Source: Paenibacillus macquariensis (GTDB lineage: Bacteria; Bacillota; Bacilli; Paenibacillales; Paenibacillaceae). Taken from it: a DNA stretch of 64,000 nucleotides. The stretch lies in assembly GCF_900156375.1 (NCBI RefSeq), contig NZ_FTNK01000009.1, positions 186,001-250,000 of the forward strand, read 5' to 3'. A program made the position numbers and the translations under genes. Below are positions 7,635 through 17,280 of the stretch, piece by piece (position 1 is the first letter of the stretch; each line of letters begins with the position of its first letter). A model generated the notes under the pieces. It did not search any database, was not told the DNA's origin, and saw nothing but the letters and a program-made list of their open reading frames with translations.

Positions 7635-9353
7635 TCAGTGGTCGATCGTTGGTGGGAACCATATATGCCTTAGATCAACCCACCCTTGACTGTTAAAGGT
7701 CACACCACGAACAGAGGGCAGATAGGCGGTCTGAACCGGCCTCTCATATAGAATATGTAGTTGATGTTCCTGAATCAGACGGTCTTCAATCTGAGCGAAC
7801 CTCTGCGTTCTTACATGGGAGTCAGTCTCACGCATCACGTTGTGAAGGAGCGTATCAATATCCACTCGTGTGTGGGGTTCAACGTGTTCAGACATCGTCA
7901 AATAAAGATCTAATAGGCGAAGTTGCTCATCTTGATCGCGGAATAGGGAGAAGACAATAAGGTCAGATTCTAATCGGATGGACCCTTTGAACTCTTCAAG
8001 TGATGTGGATACGACATGGCATACATAACCGAACCTAGCCAAACGCTCAGCTATGAAATCCGCATCCAGTCTATATTGTGGGATCGTCGCTATCTGAAGC
8101 GTAAGCTTGTTCTCACTTGCGTCAACAGATTCGTGTGAATCCTCATGATTTAGAAAGTCTCCGTCCCCACGCAAACAGGATAGAACATGCGCTCGAACAA
8201 CTGGATCATTTAATGGTCCGGTTTTTTTGGTGTTACAGGTTACGAATTTCCGGACAGATGCTTCGGAATGGATCTGGCTCCATGATGTTCCTTCTGCCAA
8301 GGACGGATTATGGATAATGTGAAAGGGTGATAATGGATCTGACGAGTGCTCCGCATCAGTTTTATTTGAAGGGATATCCCAAGGAACAGAAACAATTTCC
8401 ACACGGTCCAAGTGTGCTCTTCCTTGAAAATAATGAGTGAATACCTCTAACACGCAAATGCTGTCATTCATCTCGGTTACCTTGAACGGTCCAGTCCCTA
8501 TGGGTTTCGTACCGAAGCTAGCCTCTCCCACTTGGTCTAATTCTCTGGGGACAATAGCAGCACGACTTGTCGATAAGAAGGACAGGAACAACTCATTGGG
8601 TTCTTTCAGTTGAATGATGACCGTCGTTGGATTAAGGGCTCGGACAGATTTAATTTGTTTGAAAATAAAGCTGTATAACGTTTTCTGAGAAGTCTCGATT
8701 AATCGTTCAAACGTATATACAACATCTTGGGCCGTCATGAGTGTCCCGTTATGGAATAACACTTCCTTGCGTAGGTAGAATGTCCACTTTGTGCGATTCG
8801 AGTCGACATCCCAAGCGTGAGCTATGTTTGGAAGAATCTCATCCGTATTATTCGCTCTTCGAGTGAGGCCATCAAATACATGACTAGAAACAAATGATTC
8901 CGCTAAAAGATTCATATAAAGGGGGTCTAAGGTGTGAAGTCTTTGGCGAATAGGCAATCGAAGCGTGTCTATTTGTTTATTACTTTTAATCTCAGAATGA
9001 TGTCCGAAATACGTAAGGAGCCATTCTTGCAGTCGATCCTGCATCGTAGACGATCTGGCATGGACTCGGATCTGATCAATCGCATGTTTGAGGTCTTGTC
9101 GACTGATCGCCTTCATCATGGATTGAGCGGCGATCTCTTCAGGCTGGATCAGGAATCGTAGTGTAGAACGTTTTCCACGTCCACGCTTGGGTTCCCAGTG
9201 TATCCATTCGTGTTCCACCATGTTACCTATGATGATAGAGGCATTGCGATGCGTGCAATTTAGCGTCATGGCTAACTCATCTAGTGTGATCTGAACATCT
9301 TCCGTGGTTCCATAATGTGAATAAAGACGCAGGAATTGGTTGTGTAGCTTCAT
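7635..9353 (-). CDS. SgrR-type regulator: HTH plus solute-binding domain
   Basis: The 572-residue protein starts with a DNA-binding region of the SgrR_N type (residues ~1-110, LDELAMTLNCTHRNASIIIGNM as the winged-helix core). A family-5 peptide/solute-binding domain follows (SBP_bac_5, ~160-470). Its markers are HVFDGLTRRANNTDEILPNIAHAW, the FYLRKEVLFHNG block and GTGPFKV. There is no signal peptide, so the binding domain acts inside the cell as a ligand sensor. GAGGTGG followed by AAGG lies just before the ATG. In E. coli SgrR senses sugar-phosphate stress; in Bacillota these proteins are usually uncharacterised and often sit next to transporters. Here it is divergent from a DUF4173 gene, 113 bp away. 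Confidence 0.82.
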   Translation of the reverse strand: MKLHNQFLRLYSHYGTTEDVQITLDELAMTLNCTHRNASIIIGNMVEHEWIHWEPKRGRGKRSTLRFLIQPEEIAAQSMMKAISRQDLKHAIDQIRVHARSSTMQDRLQEWLLTYFGHHSEIKSNKQIDTLRLPIRQRLHTLDPLYMNLLAESFVSSHVFDGLTRRANNTDEILPNIAHAWDVDSNRTKWTFYLRKEVLFHNGTLMTAQDVVYTFERLIETSQKTLYSFIFKQIKSVRALNPTTVIIQLKEPNELFLSFLSTSRAAIVPRELDQVGEASFGTKPIGTGPFKVTEMNDSICVLEVFTHYFQGRAHLDRVEIVSVPWDIPSNKTDAEHSSDPLSPFHIIHNPSLAEGTSWSQIHSEASVRKFVTCNTKKTGPLNDPVVRAHVLSCLRGDGDFLNHEDSHESVDASENKLTLQIATIPQYRLDADFIAERLARFGYVCHVVSTSLEEFKGSIRLESDLIVFSLFRDQDEQLRLLDLYLTMSEHVEPHTRVDIDTLLHNVMRETDSHVRTQRFAQIEDRLIQEHQLHILYERPVQTAYLPSVRGVTFNSQGWVDLRHIWFPPTIDH

Positions 9354-9466
9354 ATCCTTGATCCACCTCTAAAATAGGAAATTTTAAATTATTTCTTTCT
9401 ATTTATCTTCTTATTTTATCATCTAGAATTAGGTTTAGAAAGTAAGAAGTGGAGGGATTACCTGTA

Positions 9467-10981
9467 GTGAATAATATGAAATCGAGAATAGACCGACCTC
9501 TTGTTGCTCTAATTGGTGCGTTCTTCTTAGCGATTGTTCACCAGTATTTGTTTTACGGGAACTTGTTTGGTGTTTCATATCCTATCTTTATCGGCCTGCT
9601 GTATTGGTATATGCTCTACAATGCTAAGGATCAAATTGTACAATCATCATGGTTAGGGTGGGTGCTATTTGGGTCCATCCTATTACTCTCATTAACATAT
9701 GCGTTATTTCAGAACCCCTTTTTCTATGTGCTCAACTTTGTGGTGATTCCTTCACTATTCTTTGTGCATATGGCATATGTCCTCAGTGAAAAGAGACCTG
9801 TCTGGTATAAACCTCAGGTGATAGGGGTCGCATTAGAACATCTTATCATCCAAAGTTTACGACATGTTCCAACAGCGTTTCGAATCGTGAAGCCAAAAAG
9901 TTCGAGTACTGTGGGAGAACGCCATAAGACGGTGATTGGTAAAGTACTGATTGGGCTTGCGATTGCCATGCCATTATTAATGGTTGTTATCTCCTTGTTA
10001 TCTTCCGCAGATGGGGTATTCGACCAATTTATTTCAAGAATCCCTAATGTGATGAGCAATTTCTCCGTGGACAAGGGAATCTTCCGTTTTGTGTGGGTAT
10101 GTATTGTTTGTGTATTATTGTTCGGATATTTATGGGGATTCATTGATTCCAAGAAGTACGAGTGGGGGCATGGGAAAGAGCCGGATCGTGTAGATAAGGA
10201 TGCAGCAGTGGACTCATTTAAGATCGTCCTAGACCCGATTATCACGGCTACGGTATTAATAGCTATAAATATCGTGTATGTCTTGTTTGTTATATTGCAG
10301 TTCTCCTATTTGTTTGGCGCATGGGAAGGGACTTTACCACAAGGTGCATCTTATGCGGAGTATGCAAGAAGCGGGTTCTTCGAACTTATGGTTGTAACGG
10401 CTATTAACTTTGTCCTGTTAATGGGCACGCTTGTATTTAATGCGAAAGAACAAGGGCTATTGCAACGAATCAATAATGTGATGTTGTACATATTGGTTGT
10501 ATGCTCTTGTGTAATGTTGTATTCGGCCTATACGAGACTAGTATTGTACGAGGAGGCTTACGGCTATACGTATATTCGATTCCTTGTTCATGCGTTTATG
10601 ATCTTTCTAGGGATACTGTTGATTGTTGCAGGACTAAGAATACATTTCGCAAGCCTACCCCTAGCTAAATTCTACATTGTTCTGGGACTGTTGTCTTATG
10701 TGATCATGAACTATACCAGTATGGATACCATCATCGCAGAGAAGAACATGGAACGTTACAAACAAAGTGGTAGCATAGATGAGTCCTATTTGAATAGTTT
10801 GTCTACGGATGCCACGCAGTCACTTATCCGCTATAGCCTTGAGGAACATGGGATCATGGATGAGTATTTGAGAGAACAATGGCAGAACTTATCCATGAGG
10901 GATCGTGATTGGCCATCATTTAATCTATCGGAATATCGAGCGGAGAGGGCGCTGGAGAAGTATTTCTTGGGAGAGAATTAA
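9467..10981 (+). CDS. DUF4173-type polytopic membrane protein
   Basis: I choose GTG 9467 because GGAGGGA (9451-9457) lies 9 nt upstream; the longer frame from 9449 would place this site inside the gene. The ~504-residue product has about 11-12 hydrophobic helices, from VALIGAFFLAIVHQYLF to the helix near residue 390. A soluble C-terminal tail of ~80 residues contains LSTDATQSLIRYSLEE and MRDRDWPSFNLSEYRAE. The layout and tail match the DUF4173 family of unknown function, in which a conserved Trp/Asn-containing tail follows the membrane part. It is transcribed alone, divergent from the SgrR-type regulator, which might control it; that link is inference from position only. Confidence 0.75.
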   Translation: MNNMKSRIDRPLVALIGAFFLAIVHQYLFYGNLFGVSYPIFIGLLYWYMLYNAKDQIVQSSWLGWVLFGSILLLSLTYALFQNPFFYVLNFVVIPSLFFVHMAYVLSEKRPVWYKPQVIGVALEHLIIQSLRHVPTAFRIVKPKSSSTVGERHKTVIGKVLIGLAIAMPLLMVVISLLSSADGVFDQFISRIPNVMSNFSVDKGIFRFVWVCIVCVLLFGYLWGFIDSKKYEWGHGKEPDRVDKDAAVDSFKIVLDPIITATVLIAINIVYVLFVILQFSYLFGAWEGTLPQGASYAEYARSGFFELMVVTAINFVLLMGTLVFNAKEQGLLQRINNVMLYILVVCSCVMLYSAYTRLVLYEEAYGYTYIRFLVHAFMIFLGILLIVAGLRIHFASLPLAKFYIVLGLLSYVIMNYTSMDTIIAEKNMERYKQSGSIDESYLNSLSTDATQSLIRYSLEEHGIMDEYLREQWQNLSMRDRDWPSFNLSEYRAERALEKYFLGEN

Positions 10982-11025
10982 TACTGGATTGAGTAGAAAT
11001 GATTCGGAAGATTTAATTATGATAA

Positions 11026-11061
11026 AGAAGACTACCACAAGTTACGTATGCGTAGTCTTCT
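11026..11061 (-). terminator. Hairpin between convergent genes
   Basis: A perfect 10-bp stem, AGAAGACTAC with GTAGTCTTCT. On the minus strand it is followed by TTTATCAT, which suits the small membrane protein gene at 11081-11296. It may also end the DUF4173 transcript. Confidence 0.55.
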
Positions 11062-11080
11062 GAGATACCATCAAGATGAA

Positions 11081-11296
11081 TTAGTTACCTTTGTCCATCT
11101 TTTTCGTAATAACATCCAGTTGGTCTTCGATATGACGAAGTCTAGCTTCAGAAGCCATTTGGCTTCTTTTTGTTTGGGCAGAATTTGTTAGTAATTTTCT
11201 AATAAAACGATACAATGAAACAAAGAATAAAATAATCAATCCTACAACCACGACTAATAAAAACAATCCAGGAAGCCCTACGCCGTTAAACATCAT
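11081..11296 (-). CDS. Small single-pass membrane protein with C-terminal coiled coil
   Basis: This 71-residue protein has one strong hydrophobic segment at residues ~8-29 (LPGLFLLVVVVGLIILFFVSLY). A basic stretch follows (RFIRKLLT), then an amphipathic, charged helix (SEARLRHIEDQLDVITKKMDK) with heptad-like leucine/isoleucine spacing. The ribosome site AAGGGA lies just upstream of two adjacent ATG codons; either could start it. The topology suggests a membrane-tethered coiled coil facing the cytoplasm. No family recognised. Its own terminator candidate lies downstream. Confidence 0.6.
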   Translation of the reverse strand: MMFNGVGLPGLFLLVVVVGLIILFFVSLYRFIRKLLTNSAQTKRSQMASEARLRHIEDQLDVITKKMDKGN

Positions 11297-11502
11297 TTCA
11301 TTCCCTTCAGTTCAGCTCCTCACATCATACCATTATTACCCATTAATCTAAAACAGTTCAATTATGGTTATACCCACAATATAATTCAATGGAGGTCATA
11401 GAATAGACAAGCGCCCTGTAAAATAGACCTTGTTAACGTCAAATGTTCTTGACTATCCATATGAACTCCTTCCGGGTATTATTAAATCGAAAGTGAGATG
11501 AC

Positions 11503-12120
11503 ATGATGAACATAGAACTGCATGACCAGTTCGGCAATATCGATATTTACTTATTTGATCAGTTATTGAAAGGGAATATAACCAAAGATATGAGGATATT
11601 GGATGCCGGTTGTGGATCAGGCAGAAATCTCAGATATTTATTGCAGAGTGGCTATAATGTATATGCGTTAGATCGCTCGGAGGAAGCTATACAACAAGTT
11701 CAAAGGCTGGGAGAGAAGCTTACGCTTGAATGGTCAACCGAGCATGCACGTGTAGAGTCATTGGAGTACATGAGCTTTGCTGATGCTAGCTTTGACTTTG
11801 TTATAAGTAGCGCAGTTCTACATTTTGCTGAAGATGAGAGACATTTTGACCAGATGGTTCAGGAGCTATGGCGTGTGCTGAAACCGGGAGGGAGGCTCTT
11901 TGTTCGATTGGCATCTTCCATTGGAATAGAAAACCTCGTGAAGCCATTAGGCAATCAGCGTTATATCTTACCCGACGGGAGTACGCGATTTCTTGTGGAT
12001 GAAGAGCAATTAAGGGGAGTCACAACCGCATTGCAGGGGGAGCTATTTGAGCCGATCAAGACGACGATTGTAGCAGGTCAGCGCTGTATGACGACTTGGT
12101 GTGTAAGAAAACGTACATAG
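11503..12120 (+). CDS. Class I SAM-dependent methyltransferase
   Basis: The 205-residue protein contains motif I, MRILDAGCGSGRNLRYL, which binds the methionine part of S-adenosylmethionine. It continues with VYALDRSEEAIQQV (motif II acidic residue), FDFVISSAVLHF (motif IV region) and LWRVLKPGGRLFVR (post-motif 'LKPGG'). This is the Methyltransf_11/25 pattern used by many small-molecule methyltransferases; the substrate cannot be told. The ribosome site is weak (GTGAG), with two adjacent ATG codons. A hairpin terminator lies about 130 bp downstream, and there is no evident operon partner. Confidence 0.82.
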   Translation: MMNIELHDQFGNIDIYLFDQLLKGNITKDMRILDAGCGSGRNLRYLLQSGYNVYALDRSEEAIQQVQRLGEKLTLEWSTEHARVESLEYMSFADASFDFVISSAVLHFAEDERHFDQMVQELWRVLKPGGRLFVRLASSIGIENLVKPLGNQRYILPDGSTRFLVDEEQLRGVTTALQGELFEPIKTTIVAGQRCMTTWCVRKRT

Positions 12121-12250
12121 TGGCATATGGTATTCTGGATTTTCGTATTGTAATCCTCAGCAAATATGGTAAGTGGATGATGTGTGGTAATGGCGGTATA
12201 TGGGTGCAGGGAGGATCATGCTGCGCCACTGCCATAGAAGATCGCTGATG

Positions 12251-12290
12251 TAGCCGAAGTTAGCTCTTATAAGCTACCTTCGGCTATTTA
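12251..12290 (+). terminator. Terminator-like hairpin upstream of the RNA helicase gene
   Basis: A 15-bp stem (12251-12265 with 12272-12286, one mismatch) with a 6-nt loop, followed by a short TTTA. It probably ends the methyltransferase transcript. Confidence 0.6.
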
Positions 12291-12408
12291 CCATTGAATA
12301 ACTAAAGTATTTTGTCGATTTCGAGTATAATAGAGAGTATGTGATAGATGATTCGTGGAAACATATGTCCATAGGTACAATAATTTTAGAATAGATGAGG
12401 TTACTTAC

Positions 12409-13857
12409 ATGAGCGATCAAAGTTTTAAGGACTATACATTAAGTGAAGAAATCGTACGAGCACTGGATAGCTTAGGCTATACCACACCAACTGAAGTGCA
12501 ACGTGAAGTTATCCCGATGGCGCTAGACAGACAGGATCTTGTCGTGAAATCCCAGACGGGGAGCGGGAAGACGGCATCCTTTGGTATTCCGATTTGTGAC
12601 CTAATTGATTGGAACGAGAACAAGCCACAGGCATTAGTCTTAACGCCTACACGTGAGCTTGCTGCGCAAGTGACAGAGGATATTATGAACATCGGGCGCT
12701 TTAAACGTATTAAAGCAACAGCTCTATATGGCAAGACTCCGTATGCGAAGCAAACGGCTGAGTTGAAGCAAAAGAGCCACGTGGTTGTTGGGACACCCGG
12801 ACGTGTCTTAGACCACATTGAACGTGGAACATTTGCGCTAGAGCGCTTAGAGTATCTTATCATTGACGAAGCTGATGAAATGTTGAACATGGGATTCATT
12901 CAACAAGTGGCATCGATTATTGAGAAACTTCCTAAAGAACGTGTAACGATGGTATTCTCAGCAACGTTACCTCAAGATGTGGAGAAACTTTGCTACAAAT
13001 ATATGAGCAATCCTATGATGATTGAGATTAAAGCTAGCGGACTCACTACAGAGACAATTGAGCATTCTTTGTATGAAGTGAGAGAATCGGAGAAATTCGG
13101 CTTGCTTAAAGATATTACAGTGGTTGAGAATCCAGATAGTTGCATTATTTTCTGTCGGACGCAGGAACATGTGAATCAGGTGACTGAGCAATTAACCAAT
13201 GCCAACTATACATGCTCCAAAATCCACGGGGGTATGCTCCAAGAGGATCGATTCGAAGTGATGAATGACTTCAAACGAGGTCAATTCCGTTATTTAGTTG
13301 CTACAGATGTAGCGGCAAGAGGGATTGATATTGATAACATCACACATGTCATTAACTATGATCTTCCGATGGAGAAGGAAAGTTATGTTCACCGTACAGG
13401 AAGAACGGGGCGCGCGGGTAAAACTGGGAAAGCAATCACCTTCGTAACACCTTATGAAGATAAGTTCCTAAATGAAATTGAAAGTTATATTGGGTTTGCT
13501 ATCCCTAGGAAAAATGTTCCTTCTAAAGAACAAGTTGAAAGTAATCGTGATGCTTTCCAAGGGAAAATCGGGATTGAGCCGATACTTAAACAAGATAAGA
13601 ACGAACAATTAAATAAAGAGATCACGAAGCTGTATTTCAACGGTGGGAAGAAGAAGAAAATTAGAGCTGTTGATTTCGTGGGTACGATTGCGAAGATTGA
13701 AGGCGTATCAGCTGATGATATTGGTATTATTACGATTCAAGATAACGTATCTTACGTCGAAATATTGAATGGTAAAGGTCAGCATGTCATTCAAGTGATG
13801 AAGACGACTACCGTTAAGGGTAAATTGTTGAAAGTGCATGTCGCGAATAAAAGATAG
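12409..13857 (+). CDS. dbpA: DEAD-box RNA helicase DbpA/YxiN
   Basis: ATG 12409 is chosen because GAGG (12397-12400) lies 8 nt upstream and the resulting 482 residues match the length of Bacillus YxiN. The helicase core shows the Q motif, AQTGSGKT-like Walker A ([12 protein letters not shown]), [44 protein letters not shown] and [12 protein letters not shown]. The C-terminal ~75 residues (from about 405) form the DbpA RNA-binding domain. In this family that domain recognises hairpin 92 of 23S rRNA during 50S subunit assembly. A TATAAT element lies at 12326-12331, but I found no convincing -35. Monocistronic, or loosely linked to the nuclease gene 44 bp downstream. Confidence 0.9.
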   Translation: MSDQSFKDYTLSEEIVRALDSLGYTTPTEVQREVIPMALDRQDLVVKSQTGSGKTASFGIPICDLIDWNENKPQALVLTPTRELAAQVTEDIMNIGRFKRIKATALYGKTPYAKQTAELKQKSHVVVGTPGRVLDHIERGTFALERLEYLIIDEADEMLNMGFIQQVASIIEKLPKERVTMVFSATLPQDVEKLCYKYMSNPMMIEIKASGLTTETIEHSLYEVRESEKFGLLKDITVVENPDSCIIFCRTQEHVNQVTEQLTNANYTCSKIHGGMLQEDRFEVMNDFKRGQFRYLVATDVAARGIDIDNITHVINYDLPMEKESYVHRTGRTGRAGKTGKAITFVTPYEDKFLNEIESYIGFAIPRKNVPSKEQVESNRDAFQGKIGIEPILKQDKNEQLNKEITKLYFNGGKKKKIRAVDFVGTIAKIEGVSADDIGIITIQDNVSYVEILNGKGQHVIQVMKTTTVKGKLLKVHVANKR

Positions 13858-13901
13858 ATACAACTAAAGAGTGTTATTGCTGGAATAAGTGAGGAATTAC
13901 G

Positions 13902-14558
13902 ATGAAAATCTATCTGTATATCGTCTTACTGGTCTCCCTCTTTATTTCAGGATGTTCTGATCCTGGGAGTCCAGTGGAACAGGATAAGGATGCATTTGTT
14001 ACCCAATTGGTCAAAGACTATCCTGAGTTAAAAGATAAAGCGTATGAGATCACAACCGTAAAGCGCATCGTTGATGGGGATACGTTCGTGACGGTTTCCG
14101 ATCAGAAGGTGCGATTGGTCGGAGTAAATACGCCTGAGGTGTATGGTGAAGTGCAATATTATGGTCAGGAAGCTAGTAATTTCAGCAAGGAGCGACTCAA
14201 GGGACAGACGGTTTATCTATTTAAAGATGTGAGCGAAACAGATAAGTATGATCGACTGTTACGTTTGGTCTTTATTAAGGATGATCCGATCATGTTTAAC
14301 GAAATGTTGATTGCTAAGGGTTATGCAAATACGATGTCGCTTCCTCCTGACGTATTATTCACAAAGAAATTTTCACTGCTCAAGCGTGAAGCGCAGTCCA
14401 AACAAGTAGGATTATGGGCCAAAGATACGAATAAGGCTACGGCGATTCAATCTTGTAGCAATCCCAAGATCAAAGGTAATATTAATTCTCGGAACGAGAT
14501 GATGTTCTGTAGCGATCAGGAAGCCGTTGCTTCCGGATTTAGAAAAGCAGCGCGTTAA
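13902..14558 (+). CDS. Staphylococcal nuclease-like lipoprotein
   Basis: The 218-residue protein starts with a lipoprotein signal, IVLLVSLFISGC, with Cys18 as the lipidation site. It is therefore exported and anchored to the outer face of the membrane. The SNase-like fold follows: VKRIVDGDTFVT, VRLVGVNTPEVYG, YGQEASNFSKERL and YDRLLRLVFI. These carry the conserved catalytic pattern (Asp in DGDT, Arg in VRL, Glu in QEAS, Arg in YDRLLR). The last ~35 residues contain two Cys and end basic (FRKAAR). Likely role: extracytoplasmic DNA/RNA degradation for nutrient recovery or DNA processing. A perfect terminator follows. Confidence 0.85.
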   Translation: MKIYLYIVLLVSLFISGCSDPGSPVEQDKDAFVTQLVKDYPELKDKAYEITTVKRIVDGDTFVTVSDQKVRLVGVNTPEVYGEVQYYGQEASNFSKERLKGQTVYLFKDVSETDKYDRLLRLVFIKDDPIMFNEMLIAKGYANTMSLPPDVLFTKKFSLLKREAQSKQVGLWAKDTNKATAIQSCSNPKIKGNINSRNEMMFCSDQEAVASGFRKAAR

Positions 14559-14575
14559 GTCTAGTTATAATTTCA

Positions 14576-14630
14576 AGAAGGTGCCATTTCCGTGCAGCGT
14601 TTTGCAGAGGAGACGGCACCTTCTTTTATA
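14576..14630 (+). terminator. Intrinsic terminator after the nuclease gene
   Basis: The stem AGAAGGTGCC (14576-14585) pairs perfectly with GGCACCTTCT (14615-14624) across a 29-nt loop, followed by TTTTATA. Confidence 0.78.
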
Positions 14631-14718
14631 TACTTAGCTACTTACTAAATAATTAATATTTGTCGATAATATATAGTAAAATGTAAAGATTACCAGTAAT
14701 ACGCATTGGAGGGTACAA

Positions 14719-17280
14719 ATGAAGGAGTTCAAGGATCGCTTATTTCACATTCAAAATAGCCAGAACCAATTGTCTAAAGAAGTTCAGACCTTAATTCATG
14801 AATATGAGTCATACGATGTCATCCATGAGAATGAGAAGCTTCAGGAGCAACATAAAGAGCAGAAGATTCGTTTAACAACGTTACAGAAGAAAGTATCACT
14901 TCTAGAAGAAGAGAACATGAAGTTACGGACTTCATTAACAGAGCAGATTATGAACGAGAAATTGAATATTATCAACGTATCACGAGAGAAATTAAATACA
15001 TACTTTGCAAGTCATAGAGAAGGACAGACGAATCGACTGAGGGCTTTCGAGCTTCAGACCAAGACAGCGGTTCACCGTCTCTTCGAACGGTCATCCAACC
15101 ATTTGAAAGAAGAGAAGGAGGAGATGACACTTAAGCTTGCAGAAATCTCTGATGAGTTAAATCAGAAGATCATGCTTCATCGTGATCGACTATTAGAAGA
15201 TGATAGGAGACTTCATCAACAAGTAACGAGTGGGTTAGACCAATTCGCTACGGAAGAAATAACGGAAGAAGTTATGCAGAAGAGAATCAAGCAGAATCAA
15301 TTTGAAATGAAAATCGGCTTGAATTGGTTGAATAAGGTTGCGATGTTGCTCATTATTTTAGCCGTAGGTGTTAGCTTTAAGTATATGTATACGGGTTGGT
15401 TCAACGGATATATGAAAGGGAGTGCCTTTTTCCTGCTAGGCATAATAATGCTTGTAGGTGGAGAATGGTTGTTTCGTAAGCAAAAGCAGACTTTTGCCTT
15501 AGGGTTATTAGGTGGCGGTATTTCGATATTGTATGGTTCGATCTTTTACAGTTATTTTTTACTCGGCATTATAGATATTTATGTGGGTTTAACCTTATCT
15601 GTTCTAGTGTCATTAACGGCAGTGCTGTTATCGCTAAGGTACCATTCGCGGAGTATCATTTCACTGGGCCTTGTAGGAGGATATCTTCCACTATTCTCAT
15701 ATATGGGTGCTTTTGGACTGGAAGGGAATGCGGTATATGTGGCAATGGGTTATTTGTTCCTACTGAACGCATCAATTCTACTTGTCTCATTTCAGAAGCG
15801 GTGGGTCATTGTAAATTACATCAGCTTCTTATTTAATGTGCCGTCTATGCTAGCTTTAGTGTCGTTATCTGGTAGTGATTCTATCAGTATGGTGTATGTA
15901 GGAATTACTTTTATGTTATACCTTGGCATGACGTTGGGCTATCCATTTAAGTATAAGTCTAAGTTATCATGGTGGGATTTCACGTTGCTCGCTTTGAATA
16001 CGTTCACTAGCTGTGTAACGCTGTATGTCTTGTTTGATCTATCACAATTGGAGGAGTACCAAGGACTGTTGGCATTGGTGTTCTGTCTTGTGTATATTGG
16101 CCTGGGCAGATTCCTTGAGAAGTTCATGCGTCAAGAGAGGCAGACAACGCTGTTATTCTATGCCACTTCGCTTACGTTTGCGATACTGATGATTCCATTC
16201 CAATTTGGTGCAGCGTGGGTATCGATTGGATGGCTTGCCGAAGGGGTCCTCTTAACGATCTATGGAAGTCTCAATCGGTTTAAGTCGTTAGAGAAAGCGG
16301 GTTGGGGCATTCTAGCGTTGTGTTTAGGGGCATTTCTATGGGGAGATCTATTAACTAATGTACTTCTCTTTGGATATGACAATCCATACTATACTTTAAA
16401 ATATAGCTTTGTCACTGTAGGCATGTTACTGGTGACATTGTATTATGCGGTTCAGCAACAGAAGCGGGTAACAGAACTATTTAGTCGCCCTTATGAAGCT
16501 CAATTGGTTACGGTATTTAAATACGCTTCGCTACTGAATGTGTGGTTTTATTTCATGTACGAGTTGGGAGAGGTCTATAGCAGATGGGTGCCAAGTGACT
16601 TTAGCCATTTCGATTTTTACAATTCTCTGCTTATGGCTAGTATAACTATTGCGCTAGCTTACGGGCTTTCCAAAGTTAAGGTGTTATATGATCGCGTGGT
16701 GAAGTACTACGGTATGTTCCTATATGGAGTCGGGTATCTTTTATGTATCATAGTTACATTAACCGCTCCAGCGCTACAGTCCGATTATACGTACAATACA
16801 GCAACTGAATATATTGCATTAGGAATACTAGTTGGATTCAATGTATTGGTATTCTTCAGTATTCGTGAAGTGTTGATTGCAGTTATACGCCAGCAGTATA
16901 AGAGTATCGAGATATATCCGGTAGCCTTAGGAGTATATTTACTTGGAATACTAACTTCTTTCCTAGTTGTTCAATTCCAACTGGAAGAGATAGGTCTGAT
17001 CTTCAGTCTGTTGTATTTACTATTGGCTATCGTGTATATCGCGTTTGGATTCCGATATCGGTACGTGTACATTAGACGTTTCGGATTAGGTCTAACGCTT
17101 GCTGCCACGGGGAAATTAATATTGTATGATCTAAGTTTATTGTCAACAGGAAGTACAATTATTGCTTACTTCACTTTCGGAATTGTATTACTTGGCATTT
17201 CCTATGGTTATCAGAAAGTATCCAGCAGATTGGGGGAGACCCATGCGAACGAGGAAGTCGAAGCAGATTCGAAGGGCTAG
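14719..17280 (+). CDS. DUF2339 polytopic membrane protein
   Basis: The 853-residue product has a long N-terminal soluble part (residues ~1-195) rich in Glu, Lys and Gln with coiled-coil heptads. About 20 hydrophobic helices follow, from MLLIILAVGVSFKYMY onwards. Repeated features such as GLLGGGISILYGSIFY, LGLVGGYLPLFSYMGAFG and WLAEGVLLTIYG are typical of the DUF2339 family. The function is unknown. GGAGGG lies 8 nt before the ATG. The gene overlaps the following DUF3999 gene by 38 bp in another frame, and this neighbour pairing is also seen in distant bacteria, suggesting the two proteins work together in the membrane. Confidence 0.82.
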   Translation: MKEFKDRLFHIQNSQNQLSKEVQTLIHEYESYDVIHENEKLQEQHKEQKIRLTTLQKKVSLLEEENMKLRTSLTEQIMNEKLNIINVSREKLNTYFASHREGQTNRLRAFELQTKTAVHRLFERSSNHLKEEKEEMTLKLAEISDELNQKIMLHRDRLLEDDRRLHQQVTSGLDQFATEEITEEVMQKRIKQNQFEMKIGLNWLNKVAMLLIILAVGVSFKYMYTGWFNGYMKGSAFFLLGIIMLVGGEWLFRKQKQTFALGLLGGGISILYGSIFYSYFLLGIIDIYVGLTLSVLVSLTAVLLSLRYHSRSIISLGLVGGYLPLFSYMGAFGLEGNAVYVAMGYLFLLNASILLVSFQKRWVIVNYISFLFNVPSMLALVSLSGSDSISMVYVGITFMLYLGMTLGYPFKYKSKLSWWDFTLLALNTFTSCVTLYVLFDLSQLEEYQGLLALVFCLVYIGLGRFLEKFMRQERQTTLLFYATSLTFAILMIPFQFGAAWVSIGWLAEGVLLTIYGSLNRFKSLEKAGWGILALCLGAFLWGDLLTNVLLFGYDNPYYTLKYSFVTVGMLLVTLYYAVQQQKRVTELFSRPYEAQLVTVFKYASLLNVWFYFMYELGEVYSRWVPSDFSHFDFYNSLLMASITIALAYGLSKVKVLYDRVVKYYGMFLYGVGYLLCIIVTLTAPALQSDYTYNTATEYIALGILVGFNVLVFFSIREVLIAVIRQQYKSIEIYPVALGVYLLGILTSFLVVQFQLEEIGLIFSLLYLLLAIVYIAFGFRYRYVYIRRFGLGLTLAATGKLILYDLSLLSTGSTIIAYFTFGIVLLGISYGYQKVSSRLGETHANEEVEADSKG

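Noticed and set aside
12312..12331. TTGTCG/TATAAT as the promoter of the RNA helicase gene
   Set aside because: The TATAAT is perfect, but the TTGTCG lies only 8 bp away, too close for a sigma-A promoter, and no other -35 is convincing.
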